In this document: positions 21,606 to 33,748 of the stretch, in pieces
Position numbering within the stretch: position 1 is the first letter of the stretch
Layout of the letters: every line of letters starts with the position of its first letter
Source: Symsagittifera roscoffensis
Taxonomy: Eukaryota > Xenacoelomorpha > Acoela > Convolutidae
Length of the DNA stretch: 64,000 nt
NCBI RefSeq assembly: GCF_963678635.1
Contig: NC_087068.1
Coordinates: forward strand, 18,355,872-18,419,871
Reading direction: 5' to 3'
The notes under the pieces: generated by a model
Database searches by the model: none
Seen by the model: only the letters and a program-made list of their open reading frames with translations
Told to the model about the DNA's origin: nothing
Position numbers and translations under genes: made by a program

Positions 21606-21764
21606 TGAAGCCGAAAAAATCTTTTTGTTCGATGGAGAGTGTGTTAAGTAAAAACAACTGTCATTATTGGAGATAATGAACTGCGGTTGAAGCTCTCAGA
21701 CAAACTTGAAAAAGATCATAATGCATACACATCGATTAATTGGATTTTGTTGCGTAGAAAATAG

Positions 21765-22255
21765 TAACATTTTTGTTCCGGCTTTCGTAACAATAGTAAC
21801 GGAATGTTTGTGCTCGGGGTGGGTTTTTTTCTTCTGACAAATTTCAACTCCTTAACTAGCCATTTTTGATGGGATTTTTAAATATCATTCAAAAGGTTTT
21901 GATGTCCTGAGCTTAAATTTGGAAACATATTTCACCTCTGATCATTATTCGTAAATTTTGCAAAATATTGCTAATTTAACGCGCGATATATTTCGCGCTA
22001 TTAACATGTAAGCGGAGATTTAATCCGTCTTAAAATTGTTCCAAATTGGTTGAAAGAAGCTTATTTGCCATAATTGATTTGTTACAAGGAGCAAAATTTA
22101 TCCTTTTATACTTTATATGGCGTATTGGAGGATGATTTTCACAAAAAATCTCAAAATTTTTAAAAATTTTTTTAAATGTTATTACTGCTCCATAAACTTT
22201 AAAAGGCTGCGGGAAAATTCAGGGCTTCGCACTGATACGATCAGTCTAGTTATCC
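21765..22255 (+). repeat. H-repeat copy E (forward orientation)
   Basis: Begins gttccggctttcgtaacaat, continues with cgcgcgatatatttcgcgc and ends at ggcttcgcactgatacgatc followed by ctag. It is inverted relative to copy D, with 5' ends facing each other across about 160 bp. A short hairpin followed by CTAG is compatible with a Helitron-type 3' end; other copies end CTTG. Confidence 0.6.
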
Positions 22256-22602
22256 ATTTGTGATTGATTATAAACATATGTTTTTTATGGAGACGGACTT
22301 TGAAAATTCAATAGCAAAAACAGACAACCTGTTTTTTAGAGAACAAGCAATTTTTTGGTGTTTTGAAGCCGACACAAGATTCGAGGGCTTATCATACCAC
22401 TCTCGACAGCTCTTGTTTGATTCAAACTCGTGCAAAAAACCACACTGCCGTAGATGCTATCCACTCAATGAAAGCACCAAAAATATTTTTTTAAAAAAGG
22501 AAAAAAACGCAGATCTCAATTTTGTTTTGGATTTGAAACCTTTTGTTCCAATCAACGTTTGTTTCTCAAGATGAAACTTTGTTGAACAATGGTAGAACTC
22601 AC

Positions 22603-22696
22603 TTGAAGTGTGGAATTGTTTTCTTCACACGGTGGTAGCCCACGTGACGGGCAATTCCATCGACCGGATCTCCCACTTCCACCACTGTGATATCTC
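22603..22696 (-). CDS. Serine-protease homologue, exon 2
   Basis: A 94-bp exon between an acceptor (caaattttag) and a strong donor (GTGAGT). It starts with GA, completing an Arg codon from exon 1, encodes DITVVEVGDPVDGIARHVGY and HRVKKTIPHF, and ends with AA, completing Asn with exon 3. This is the strand-loop-strand between the active-site His and Asp in S1 proteases (the xVVxGxxxxx...VxxxIxHPxF pattern). It is too short for a simple ORF search but fits in fold, phase and both splice sites. Confidence 0.75.
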
Positions 22697-23673
22697 CTAA
22701 AATTTGATTTCTGTTTATTTGATTAGTGCTCGTAAAGTGTAGCTCTAAAAAATAATGAGGAAAAATTTTTTGTTGTCTGCTTTTTCTAGTGCTTGATTAT
22801 CTGATCTTGTTTTTGTATTATTTTTTGCAAAACGAACGATAACCTTTTCTCGCAATTTGAAATTACTACAAAATTTTGAAATACGCTCTTCTTGATTATG
22901 AATGATCTTATAAAACCCGATATGCGGCTAATCGGAAGCTTAAGCAAAAAAAATCCTCATAGAAATTTGTTCAAAATACATTATAACTCTATCAACTACG
23001 CAGCAGTTTAAAAAGGAAGTTTTTGGATAATTATGGAAGCGAGTTTCATGAGTCAACTCATGGCTACGTCATTTTCACTTGGCTCTGGTTGCGTAAGTCT
23101 AATTCGGTTTATAGAAGAAAAAATCGTGGATTATTTATGCTTGGAGCAATTTCTTATTCATTCAATTTTCGACTATTTAATTAAACGTTTTTGACAGAAA
23201 ACTTTTATGCCATCTGCATGTTATTGTTGTCCGGGGCTCTAATTTAATTAACAAAAATCGTCTGCTTATAGTCTTTTTTCGATAAGGTCTTTTCGATTAT
23301 TTTATCTACTTGTCAACCGAAAGTTTTAATTGGACTTAGAGTGCAGTCGGTGCATTCAGGACTTTCAGCTCTTTTGTTCTGCGCAAACTTTTTTAAAAAA
23401 GTGAATTGCAAAAATTTGTTCAATGGTTTTGACTCATACTTATATTCAGACTTTATTAACTGCACCAAATATCACCCAACGACCAAAAAAAAACATAAAG
23501 TTTGGATAGGGTTTCTGTGGTTGTGAACAATGTTTGAAAACTTCGTGCTTCGGTCGCAACTAGCCCCAATTTTGGAGTATTTAGTGCAAGCAGTCATAAT
23601 TTTAGCACTAATAGTCTTCGCGAACTACTCTGAAAGTAAAACGCTATAAGCTAATCAGTAAAAGCAATATTTT

Positions 23674-24084
23674 TGAGTTATAACCGAGGTTTAACTCATA
23701 GAGTAATTTCGGATAGGGTACACCGTCTGCTCGTCACGTTATCTTATTTTCGGCCGGATAGATTCGTGCAACTTCTTAGTCTAATACCGATCCTAATCTT
23801 ACTCTTATATCTGCTAGTCTCAAGATGTTTAACTAGTCTCTGCTAGGCTCAATAGATCTAGAGTGTACTGGCTTATTGCGATTGCTAGAAGATCTCTTGG
23901 AGAGGTAACTAATTTCTAAGTTAAATTCAAATCTCTCTGGTGCTAAAATTACTAATAATTTCAGCACTTACAAATAAGTGGGTTGTTAGTTAAATGGATC
24001 ATGATTGGTTAATATTAAATATTTTATAGTGATAAATTATTCAATTTATAACCAATAATAAAGTATAGTTTAGATCTGGTTCCA
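23674..24084 (-). repeat. 3' LTR
   Basis: Plus strand runs tgagttataaccgaggttta to atctggttcca. It matches 44093-44503 along its whole length with scattered substitutions, including tcggccggatagattcgtgc and cttattgcgattgctagaag. By element orientation this is the downstream LTR. Confidence 0.9.
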
Positions 24085-25412
24085 CCCATCCGGGGTTTAC
24101 AGAGTTTTGAATCTTTCATCTTCTATCTGTAATGATGGTCGTTTGCATTTGGCGAGCATCATTTCTTGTTTTGTTTTTGGAGAAGAAAGCTCCGGGAAGC
24201 TAGAATTGTCGATCTGAACTTGTTAGTTGTTTGTTCGACGATGACTGCGACCGCCGGTGAAATCAATCTGATTTCAAAATGGTTTGCTATGATTGTTTGT
24301 TCTGCTTGGGTGGAGGACTGATCGAGTATCACATATTATAATTTACATTTTATAAAGTTTTGTTAATTCTATTTTTTACTTATGATTTTGGTTAATTGTA
24401 TTCGCAAAAGCGTTTTAGTTTTAGTTCAGTTATTTTTAAGAGTTACTCACCCTTGAGTACCTCTTGTCAAAAATATGATGTGGTCACAAAGCGTGGATGT
24501 AGCACGGTGGGTTAGGCCGGCTATAGAGCATGCTCAGGGCGTCCTCTCTGGTGGGTTAGGCCAGGAGTGGGTGTATGATTTCATGCTGGTGTTTTAAGGG
24601 GTCCTGTTTTGTGCTAACGTTTTTGTTATACTATTTCTAGTTTTTCTTTTGTTACTTTGGTTGTGTCCTTTTCTCAAAAATCAAATTGTTTTTTGTTTGG
24701 GTTTGTCTTGCGACTTTTTGGTGTTTTGTTATTTCTTTTTTGGACTTGGTAATAGTCTTCAAAAGAATAAATTATCCAGTTTTAAGCTGGTTTAATCCGG
24801 TTTGGGTACCGTAGGTGTTCTTCTCTTAGTCATGCTGTTAGTTTGTGGTTTATGCTGTTTAGTTTAGCTGCATTGGTTAGTTTGGTTATTATATAATTCC
24901 ATTCCAAACGGGTAAAAGGAAAGTTGGAAACTTGTTATTGCTTGTTTGAGTCGTTGTTAGTGCAAACTTAAAACTTAAAATTCATTATTTTAAACAATTC
25001 TTCGTGGGCGAACTGTCTGATTGTGGAAAGAATTCTTTTGCGGGTAAACAGAAGATATATAAAAGGTTAGTACTGCATTTCTTTGTATAAATTTACTTCT
25101 TTAATTTCAAATTTTACTGCTTTGTGGGGATTGAAAATTAAAAATTGATTATCATCGTATTGAACTTTACTACATTTAGGGAAAAAATTTATAGATGAAT
25201 TTATTGCTTTCGAATTGATTTTTACTGCATCATTTAGTGCTACAGGTTTAATAGAGTTTATTCTGAAGAAAGAGTCCGTATTTTCATTTGTTTTTACTTC
25301 TTGTTGTAGGTGATCATAGGTGAAGACTAAAGAAAATGTAAACTAATTATAAAGAACGGTTAGTGTTTAGTTTAAATTTGTTAGTTTCAAAATATTAAAT
25401 TCATACTTACAT
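24085..25412. other. Retroelement 3' untranslated interior
   Basis: Between the last frame and the 3' LTR. No long frame on the element's coding strand. A short motif ggtgggttaggcc occurs twice (24507-24555). The bases next to the LTR are ggatggg on the coding strand, only weakly purine-rich, so the polypurine tract is not obvious. Confidence 0.5.
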
Positions 25413-26130
25413 TTAGTCGTCGGGGAAAAAACCGTGAGGGAAGACATCATGAATAGCGTCTGCTGTAGTTAGTAATTTTGCTAGTATGCGTATGATTTTT
25501 TTAGTTTGCGGCAGTGACCAAAGCAATTGAAGTGCTTTGATGGTTTTTAGTTCTTCGGTGCCTACTGCAAGTTCATGAGATGTGTTCTGGAGTAGATTGT
25601 AAATTTTATGATTGTATATAGTGTTGTGGATGAATTCTAAAATGGGTACTTCTATAGGTTGAATATATTCATACGGGACTACTAGGGGACGGGCTTCTTC
25701 ATCGTTGAAAGTCTTGGTGAGGGGACAAAATATATACATCTGGGTGATCGGGTCGTAATTCCGGAGGATGTCTTGAAGGTTAGTATTTTTATAAAAATAC
25801 GTGAAGTTTAGGAAAAATGGTGATGTGTATTTAGAATTGATAAACTGAAATCTGTGGTGAGGTTGTCGCGATGATGTGTGTAATTGAAAAAGATTTTGGA
25901 TAAATCGATAATAAGTGTAGGTGTGCGTTTGCTTAGTTCGTAACATGATGTCGTGTGAACAGTGCAAAAAACGTTCTTTTAGTGTGAGAAAATGAAAGGT
26001 TAATGAAAATATTTGAAAAATTTCGTGAAATGATTCGAATGCTTGAATATCTGATAATGCTTCTGAAATAATGTGATCATGCTTTTTATCTAAGATGTTA
26101 AGTGTGAAAAAGTAAGTTGTTTTTTAAGAA
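25413..26130 (-). CDS. Unknown protein encoded at the 3' end of the retroelement
   Basis: On the minus strand a frame is open from just after a stop near 26130 to TGA or TAA at 25413, about 235 codons. The composition is protein-like rather than AT noise: aromatic and charged, for example ALSDIQAFESFHEIFQIF early, EEARPLVVPYEYIQPIEVPI in the middle and a Leu-rich KTIKALQLLW segment near the end. I see no signal peptide or transmembrane segment and no family that I recognise. It lies after the envelope-like frame, where accessory ORFs of some LTR elements occur. It could also be the C-terminal part of a larger broken protein. Confidence 0.45.
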
Positions 26131-28201
26131 AATTTTCTAGGTGAGTTGTGGGTTAGCAAACTGATCGTCGTCAAGAAACTGGTCTTGATTAGATCTAATG
26201 ATGTTATGATCATAATATTCAATCGAAAAGTCGTTAGCTCGGGGTGCAGTGAATGTTTTTAGTAATTTCTTTTATCCTACGTATGTAAATTATCGGGGGG
26301 TGAGTGCTGTGGTTAATCTGAATAATTCATCCTTATTTTTTTCAATATCTATAGTGGTGTTATAGAGTGGTAGCGTAAGGGGGCTAGTGAAATTATAATA
26401 AGCTGTCCAATGAAGTGTGGGTATTAATACATGTTCATCTACAAAGTGACGTGGTTCAGGGTTAGAGTCGGATTGATTGTTTATTGGGGGAAATAAAGAT
26501 AGGGTTATTTGAAGAAAATTCGTAGTATTGGTGTAGTCTGGACGGTTGATATATTCTCGGGCGGTTCGGGGTTTGGATGGAAATGGGTGATTTGGGAATT
26601 TACGTTTTAAAGTTCTATAAGCACGGTTAGTACTATTGGATGATTCTGTTGAAGTGGATGAATGAGCTAATGATGGAGCATAATCTGAAGTTGGTATAGG
26701 TGTTGGTGGATTTGATGATGTTATTGTTGATGATAATTGGTGAAAAGTGAGGGTGTGGGGGGATAGTAACTGTTGTTGTAATGTTATAAAATTGTCTAAT
26801 TTATTAGAAATTTAAAAATTATCTGGGGAATTGTTAATGGATCGTTCGTAATGAAAAAGGGAGTAGGTTGGGGTTACTTGAGAAGGATATAGGGAGATGT
26901 ACATTGGTTTTGCTGTTGAATAGGTTGAAATGGGGTTTTTGAGAAGATTGAGGAGGTGGTATGGGTGTGAGTAGAAGGGGATGGTTCGGAGTCTGCAAAT
27001 TCATCGGGAGTTTCTATATCGGAGTTATTAAATTGTGATATAGTTTGAAAAACTGTTAAATCTGAGTTAGTATCAGAATTCATGCCTGATGATGTATTAG
27101 TTTATGCTGAATCAGGTGGCGGGAAAGCAAAAAGTGGGATAATATGTATAGGAATTTGGAGGTTGGCAGGGTGGGAGTTTGATTGGTGGAGTGATCCAAT
27201 TTGTCTGCTCATCGTGGGCTGAAAAAAAGATTATTTTGAGACTGAAAGAAGGTGGTATGGGGCTGTTCGAAAATTTGTTCATATGTATCGTCACTTTGGG
27301 GGTGTTGTGTCACTAAATGTTGAATGGGGCTTTGTACGTGACTTGGTCTTAAATTTGGGGGGTTTGTGATTGCTATGTTCCTAAAATTTCGTGAGACTAA
27401 TGATAATGGATGGTTATGATGGGGGTTTGGTAAGTGTGCTGCTGAGGGTATTGCATTTGATTTGTATTATTGTTTGATTCGTCGTATGTGTTCGGGATTT
27501 TTGATAGTCTTGTATTGTATTCTTTGATTTGTGCGTCTAAGAGGGTTTTGTTTATTGATGATGAAAAAATTCCAAAAAATCCTGCAAATAATATGCGTGC
27601 TAAGCTTGCTTGTCGGTTTACTTGTGTATGTATTGCACATGTGTTATAGATTCCTTTTATTAGTGAGAAAAATAAATCCAATAAAATTAAACGTAGCGTA
27701 TAATATAGTTAATCTTTCTAAGATGTAATATAGCCATCCTAGAAAGGCAACGATTTCATTTCATAAGGTTACGAAACTAAAAAAGTTTATTGGTGAGATA
27801 TCTCGTGGTCTATATTTTTCACCGTTTAAATATATGTAATCTTTAATATCTTTAAAATATCCGCTGTAGTCTTGTGTGTATATGTCTGAAAAATTTTGCG
27901 GTTTCTGCAACTTTTCGTAAATTTTGATCTATTGATTGTCGTTGTATTGTGTCCATTTGTGTTAGTAGTTCCTGAAATTGTTGTGTACGAATGTGATGTT
28001 ATATATCTGATTTAGAATAAATTTCTATTGATTGTAGATCAATATTAGGATTTCGAGCAATAGTTCGAATGCTCTCAGGTGAAAACTTTTTAATGGTTGC
28101 ATTAATGTTGGGTATGGTGTTAGTAGGTAGTATTTTTCTTCGTCGGGGTTTAATTGTACGACTTTGTAGCTGTTTTCTGATCCACAGGGGACTGCGGTAT
28201 C
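26131..28201 (-). other. Broken coding-like region between envelope-like and terminal frames
   Basis: The minus strand keeps short frames rich in Pro, Ser, Thr, Gln and Asn (about 26874-27083 and 27112-27294) and a hydrophobic stretch near 27540-27660 within 27397-27681 (ARILFAGFFGIF) that could be a membrane segment. Stops and shifts separate them. I infer decayed coding sequence of the element. Confidence 0.35.
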
Positions 28202-28942
28202 TCAAAAATATGTTCGTCTTGTAAGTGGATCAACAAAATGACCTTTGGTTTTACAGAAAATTGAGATTCTCTTATAACAACGTTTATCTTCAAAAACATA
28301 TAATGGTGATACTTTTTTGGTGCAAGTATAAAACCGTGAAATATTCATTAGTGATAATTCTTGTAATCGTGTACTTTCAGTGTCTCGTGGTTTTATTTTT
28401 CCACGAGGGTTTCCTGCGTTTTTAAGAAGATTTACTGGGATGTATGATGTTCCTTCGTTGAGAGGTTGATGTGTTGCATGAGGATTATATTTTAGTTTTC
28501 CAGTGGTCATATCGAAACCTTTGTCGTATTCGACAATTATTTCGGAATATTGTGTTTTATGGAGTTGATTTTGATATTTACATGCAAATTCTGTTTCGTG
28601 GTAGATTTGAAAACGTGTTAATTTATTTTCTATATTGTGAATGTTCCTAAATTTAATATTGCGGCTTCTTATTTGTCTTGCGTTGACAGTGTCAAATGGA
28701 ATGGATTCAATGAAATATTTTGTATGGAACTTAATCATTCGAGCGTGGATTTTTGCTACTTGAAATGTGGTACAAGTGTCTTCGGGAAACCAAACAAATG
28801 TTGCTTGTGTTCTCGTTGTGGGGTCACAATAGCCTTGGTCATTTTTGCAAGGTAGTTTGATGCCTTGATAAATTATTTTGTTATCTTTTAACTCTCGTGT
28901 GAGTTGTATTTTTTCGAGTTGTGTTTTCCAGTCAAAAAACAT
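28202..28942 (-). pseudogene. Envelope-like, Cys-containing frame of the retroelement
   Basis: A 246-codon frame from an ATG at 28942; the frame stays open about 90 bases further upstream. It follows integrase, the place of an env gene in envelope-bearing gypsy-type elements. It holds spaced Cys residues (for example around LPCKNDQGYCDP, FPEDTCTTFQ, RFYTCTKK, RCYKRISIFCK), as an extracellular glycoprotein domain would. A TGA ends the frame at 28202, and protein-like sequence continues past it on the same strand. An overlapping frame (27999-28205) contains a basic PRRRK run. No assignment to a particular virus glycoprotein class is possible by eye. Location supports env; sequence alone does not prove it. 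Confidence 0.4.
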
Positions 28943-31693
28943 TATTTCTTGGTATCCTTTGTTTTTTGTATCTGCTTTGCAGTTTGAAGGATTGTTTATT
29001 CCAATATGTGGTATCCAGTGTTTGTCGTGGATATCATAAGTTAGTCATCCATGTGCGCCGTTTTATGGATATTTTTCGTCTAATTAATATGTCCTTGATA
29101 TTTTTCGAGTTCTGCTTGATGTACAGAGTGTGCGAAAACTTGAAAGCTTACAATTTTTCTGTTGTTTTTTTATTCTTTGTCAAATTTAATCTAAGTAGTT
29201 CGTTTTTACAATCTTCGGGGTTTAGATGTAAAAGTCTTTCTATATAACTTTGATAGAATGATTCGTGATCAAGTCGGTTTTTATTTCCATTGGAAACTTG
29301 TGAACAGGGTACTTTCTTCTTGGTTTATTGCATACTTGTGTAGCGTTTTTTTTTTTCATTTTGCTCACAATCGTAGTGTGTTATTAGCAAATCCTGAGGT
29401 CCTGTACCGGGAGATGGATTTGTCTTTTTTTTGAAAAAACTAGAAAAAGTATGTGTTGAAATGTTAATATTTTTAGAATATACATGTGTATGATAATCCT
29501 GAGTATGGGTTATAAAAAGTGATAAACTCAATTGTGTTTTTGGTATATCTGTCGTATTTATATATGACTTCAGTCCTTATAAATGGGGGAGGTAAAGATT
29601 GAGCTGTTATGTTTGGTGGACTTCGGAAAAAAAGGTGTTGAACAATTTTATTAAGTCTGACTGTGATTTCAAATTTTAATAGGAGACTATTTTATTGGAG
29701 TATTTGAATGTTGTGATCTTGAATATCCTTGTGAATATCTTGTCTGTACTGTAATCTATTTAGTGCCCAATTATGGAGTCGGCTACTTTCTTGATGTTGT
29801 CCAAATAGTGGGGGAGGTGCTACGAAAGTATTGCAATCCAATCGTAGGGGGTCTTTGTTGATGATTGTTCTTGGTATCTGGCGTCAAGATTAGTGGGTAA
29901 ATGTACGGGGGAAAAGTAATGGTGAAATTTAACCTAAAGATGGTGTTGATGGAAGTGAAAGTATTTCTGGTAGAGATTATAATGTTGTATCAGAAGAAAT
30001 ATTTATTGGTTCATTCACTAAATTTGGTTCATCTTGAGTATATGAGTGTGTTGACCAACATGGTGCTCGTTCGGTGGTATCTGGGGGGTTCAAAGGATTT
30101 TCTCGAATTTGTTCTGACTTTGGAGTTGAAACTAAAAAAATTGATGGGATATTTGAGATGCTTTGTTGTGAAGAAACTGTAGGAGTTTCTGGTAGTGTAC
30201 TACTTGAAAGTTCTGAGGGGATTGGGGTATGTTAAAATAAACTCTAGGGGTTTGAAATTTTCTTTTTCTTCTTGGGTGTATGATTTGTCTATTTATTTCA
30301 AGTGTGCTTTGATTTTGGCTGATGTGTCCTACTTGATTAAGATCTTGTTGCAAGGTGGGATATAAATTATATGTTGGTTCGCTTAAAGATGCTTGGCGAT
30401 TAACTGGTTCTAAGGGTTCAGATAACCGTGCGTGTCGTTCATCAAAAGTGTATGGGTTGTCTTGAAAAGAAGTTCGTGTTGATGGTGGGGGATTATTGGT
30501 AGTTGTAGGTGTTATTGGACTTTCTTGGGGTGTTGTTGTTGGGGGGTGGTGTGGTGGTGGTTGATTAGCAATTTTGAAAAGCTATTTGAGTGTATTAATT
30601 TTTATTGGGAAAATTTATGTTGATTAAAATACTCTTCAATAAAAAGTATCAAAAGAATAGTTGCTAAGACGAATGTGACAATTGCCTTTTTTTTTATAAA
30701 TTTGCACATTGTCATGATTAGGGATATTAAAAATGTGAGAAAAATTATGAATAAAAGAAAAATATCTTTTTGACTAAAAATGACTCGTATCAGTTAAAAA
30801 GATTTTATGTTTTCGTACCTGTAGATGTGGTCAAGGATTTGGGAAAGTTGGATATATATTTCAAATAGGGAGTAGAAAATTAAAGAAAGATTGCAAAAAA
30901 TTATAGAAAGGATTATTAGAGATTCAAAAGTTTCAATGAAAAACAATAGCAAAAACTTAAATAGAGTTAAAAGTTTTGTGGAGAGGTTTAGAAATTTTTG
31001 TTTTATATGATCAACTGTTATGGAGATAAGCATTTAAGAAATGATTTGTTTCGTCGATAGTTTTTTAAAGTGTTGAGGCGAAATTCAAGTGTGGTCGGAT
31101 TGTTTATTGATTTTTTGACAAGTGGGTTGAGTTTTGTCAAAAATTGTTGAGGGTGTATTTTTATGGTATTCTTGAGTTCTTCATAGATTTGTTTTTATTT
31201 GTTGGGTAAGTGGGATAACTTTGAAGTATTTGTACTATCGGCCAAATGATCATGGGTCTTTTTTACTTTAGGCTAATTTGCCATTTTTGGTTGGGGGACT
31301 TTTGAGGTCTGAGTTAGGAAAATTTTCTTGATTTTTGCATAATCTGATAGGGGAGGGTTGTAGTATTGAAGTAGTGTTTATTTAAGTTGTCAAGTTTTAG
31401 CAAGTTGCTCATTTTTGACCTGGAGGTTGGAAAATTATAGTTTAGATATGCCTGTAGATTAATATTTATCGGCTAATAAGTTTGTGTTAGAGAGATAAAG
31501 GTGGCAATTTCAACAATTTCTATGCTTGAATTTGAACTAGAAGTGATCGACGTTATTTTCAGCATATTTTTATAGAAATGTGAAAGTTTAAAGTGATTAA
31601 AAAGAATGTTTTTGGTAATCTAAACTAAAGTTGTTTCTGAAATTCAACTTTTTAAAATATTTTAGACTGTTGAATGAATGTCTTATAGTTTTT
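28943..31693 (-). other. Broken region between integrase and envelope-like frames
   Basis: Only short frames remain on the coding strand. One (30794-31033) is strongly hydrophobic, with repeated Leu/Ile/Phe, and could be a signal or membrane segment. Others (about 30132-30353) are Gln/Asn-rich. No domain recognised. Confidence 0.35.
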
Positions 31694-32603
31694 TCAGGGT
31701 TGACTTCTAAGACGTGATGATTCTCTAGGTTCCGATTTTTGTTGTTGATCCTGTGGTAAGATTTTTTCTGTCAGTTTTCTATTTTTTCTTTCTTTTTGAG
31801 TTATTTTTGGTTCTGGTGTGTTTGATTTTTGAGGGTGGTCTACATTCTGCTGTTGAATTGTATTCTTACTTTTTGTGGTTTTAACGTTTTGATTTTGTTC
31901 TATTTGTGAATGATTTTGAACGATGTGTAAGCCTATGAAAAAATATAATTGAGTTAATTCGCGGAGTACGTATTTTTTTGGATAATATGGTAAAAGGTTG
32001 TTACGGTGTTGAATGATTTCTTTCTTGCTGGAGTCAGTAAGTTTGTATGTTACTTCGGTAGGTTTATCAATTATTTGATATGGTCCCTTTCGAAGTGGTT
32101 GTAGTTTTTTGGATATTCCTTTTTGTGTATTAAAATTGGGTATTAAAACAAATGTTCTAATTTTTAAATCGGTAGCTGGCATGAAGCGTGAATTAATTTG
32201 GTTGTTTATATTTTGCCTTTTTAACAATTTCTTTGTTACTTTTTGGTATATTTCATTATGTTTCTTATCTTTATTTAGTATCCTTTCGGTATGTGTACCG
32301 GAAGCTAGTTTTAAAATTTGTGGATGATGAAAGTGGTCTTCATCATGATTATGTAATGGTAGATTATAACAAATTGAATCTGTGAAAGTCTTGTTTAGAT
32401 GCTAATGGGTAATGTTTATTGGGTAATGTTATTGGGTAATGTTTATTTAATTGATATATTATGCAATCATTGCATAAAATTTTAATCCAAAATGGTGCAT
32501 TTGGGAGGTAAAACTTTTGTGTAAAATTTGAATATGTCTTTTCTGATCCTGAATGTCCTTTTGTATTTTGTGTGTGTGATATGTTGAATGCTATCAACAT
32601 CAT
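31694..32603 (-). pseudogene. Integrase remnant: zinc-binding N-terminus and C-terminal domain, core missing
   Basis: The minus-strand frame at 32364-32603 holds HTQNTKGHSGSEKT then CNDC, the HHCC zinc-binding N-terminus of retroviral-type integrases. The frame at 31694-32227 holds KLQPLRKGPYQIIDK then VTYKL and HRNNLLPYY, the usual C-terminal module of gypsy integrases (KLxPxxxGPYxI...VxYxL...HxxxLxPY). Only about 200 bases separate them, far too little for the DDE catalytic core of roughly 150 residues. I see no D...D...E pattern there, so the core is probably deleted. A Lys/Gln/Ser-rich tail follows. Confidence 0.75.
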
Positions 32604-32899
32604 GCTGAGGGGGAGACAGGGTACTTTGAATCGGGTGTATTATATTCTAAAAGATCTGTATTTTCATTTATAGTAGTTATTTTGATTTTTCTAATGTATC
32701 GGAGGAGTGTTTGGTTTCCTAATATCGTTGTATCAGCTTTTGCTGGCTTTGTTTCATATTTGTGCCATGATTTAATTGTCTAATAATAGGGTCAACATTT
32801 TGGTATTTTTTGTATTAATTGTAGTGTAATTTTTTCTATTGGTGGTAAAAAAATATTTTCTACTTCTATTTTTGATAGGGGAATTGTGTCAAGTGTGTC

Positions 32900-33640
32900 A
32901 TGAAGGGGTTAAAAAGTTGATTTACTGTGTATTTTAAATCAGTTGTCGGTGGTCCTGATAAATTTATAATTTCCGTTAGATTTTCTTTTTCTATTAATGG
33001 ATAGGGATCTTTTTTGTGTGGCTGCTGCTTTATTGTCTTTCCTGGGGCTAATTTTCATTTTTGAGTATTTGATGGTTCTGTTCCAAAATTATAAACAATT
33101 CGTCTTTAGTTTGTGATTGCATGAAAACATCGTCTAAGTACGTGATTGCATTTTTCTTGAGTATTAGTGGTCTAAAAATGTTACTCATAAAAGCTGAAAA
33201 AGCTGCTGGTCCTATGGATGTTCCATAGAAAAATCTGTTGAATTCGTTTTGTTGATTTCCAATAACGAATTGGGTTAACCGTCGTGACTGTTCGTCTAAC
33301 GCATTTGATTAAATGCACTATTCATGTCTGCGGTTGTGAAATATTTACCATTTATTTTTGTTAGAATTACCTGAATTGGTTCTATGGGCTCGTCAATTAG
33401 GGAATTGAGATATCTAGCGTCTGTAACTATTTTTAGTGATTCTCTTTTAGCTAGGATGATAACTGGGTCAATAAAGGTGTTACGTTTTGGTTGTTTTTCC
33501 TTTTTTACTGGAGATATAATTCCATGTTGTTCTAAAATATCAAGTAGTCTATCTACTTTATCTTGTAAGTGTATTGATACTTTGCTTTTTGAAAATTGCG
33601 TCTGGTTTTAAAGGTAAATCTAGTGGTGAACTAATTTTTC
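32900..33640 (-). pseudogene. Reverse transcriptase remnant (YLDD box)
   Basis: On the minus strand NRFFYGTSIGPAAFSAFMSN precedes KKNAITYLDDVFMQSQT, matching RT motifs B (GxxxxPxxF) and C (YxDD, at 33129-33140). Upstream fingers and palm blocks are recognisable but cut by stops and frameshifts. RNase H, expected downstream (32640-32900), is not recognisable: no TDAS-type motif was seen. The enzyme would have copied element RNA into DNA; this copy cannot. Confidence 0.8.
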
Positions 33641-33748
33641 CGACATCGAATTTTGATATTGCTTAAGATATTGGATATTTTAATAACAGTTTGTCTAATT
33701 TGTAGAATTCGTTTTGTGATAATTGAGAATGTTGAAAATTAAACATTG

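Noticed and set aside
23674..24084. Reading the left LTR as the 5' LTR
   Set aside because: All gag-pol motifs lie on the minus strand and the tRNA-type TGG site is next to the right LTR, so the left one is the 3' LTR.
24500..24560. tRNA-like GC-rich stretch
   Set aside because: No cloverleaf with a TTCRA loop could be drawn; the repeated ggtgggttaggcc does not pair appropriately.
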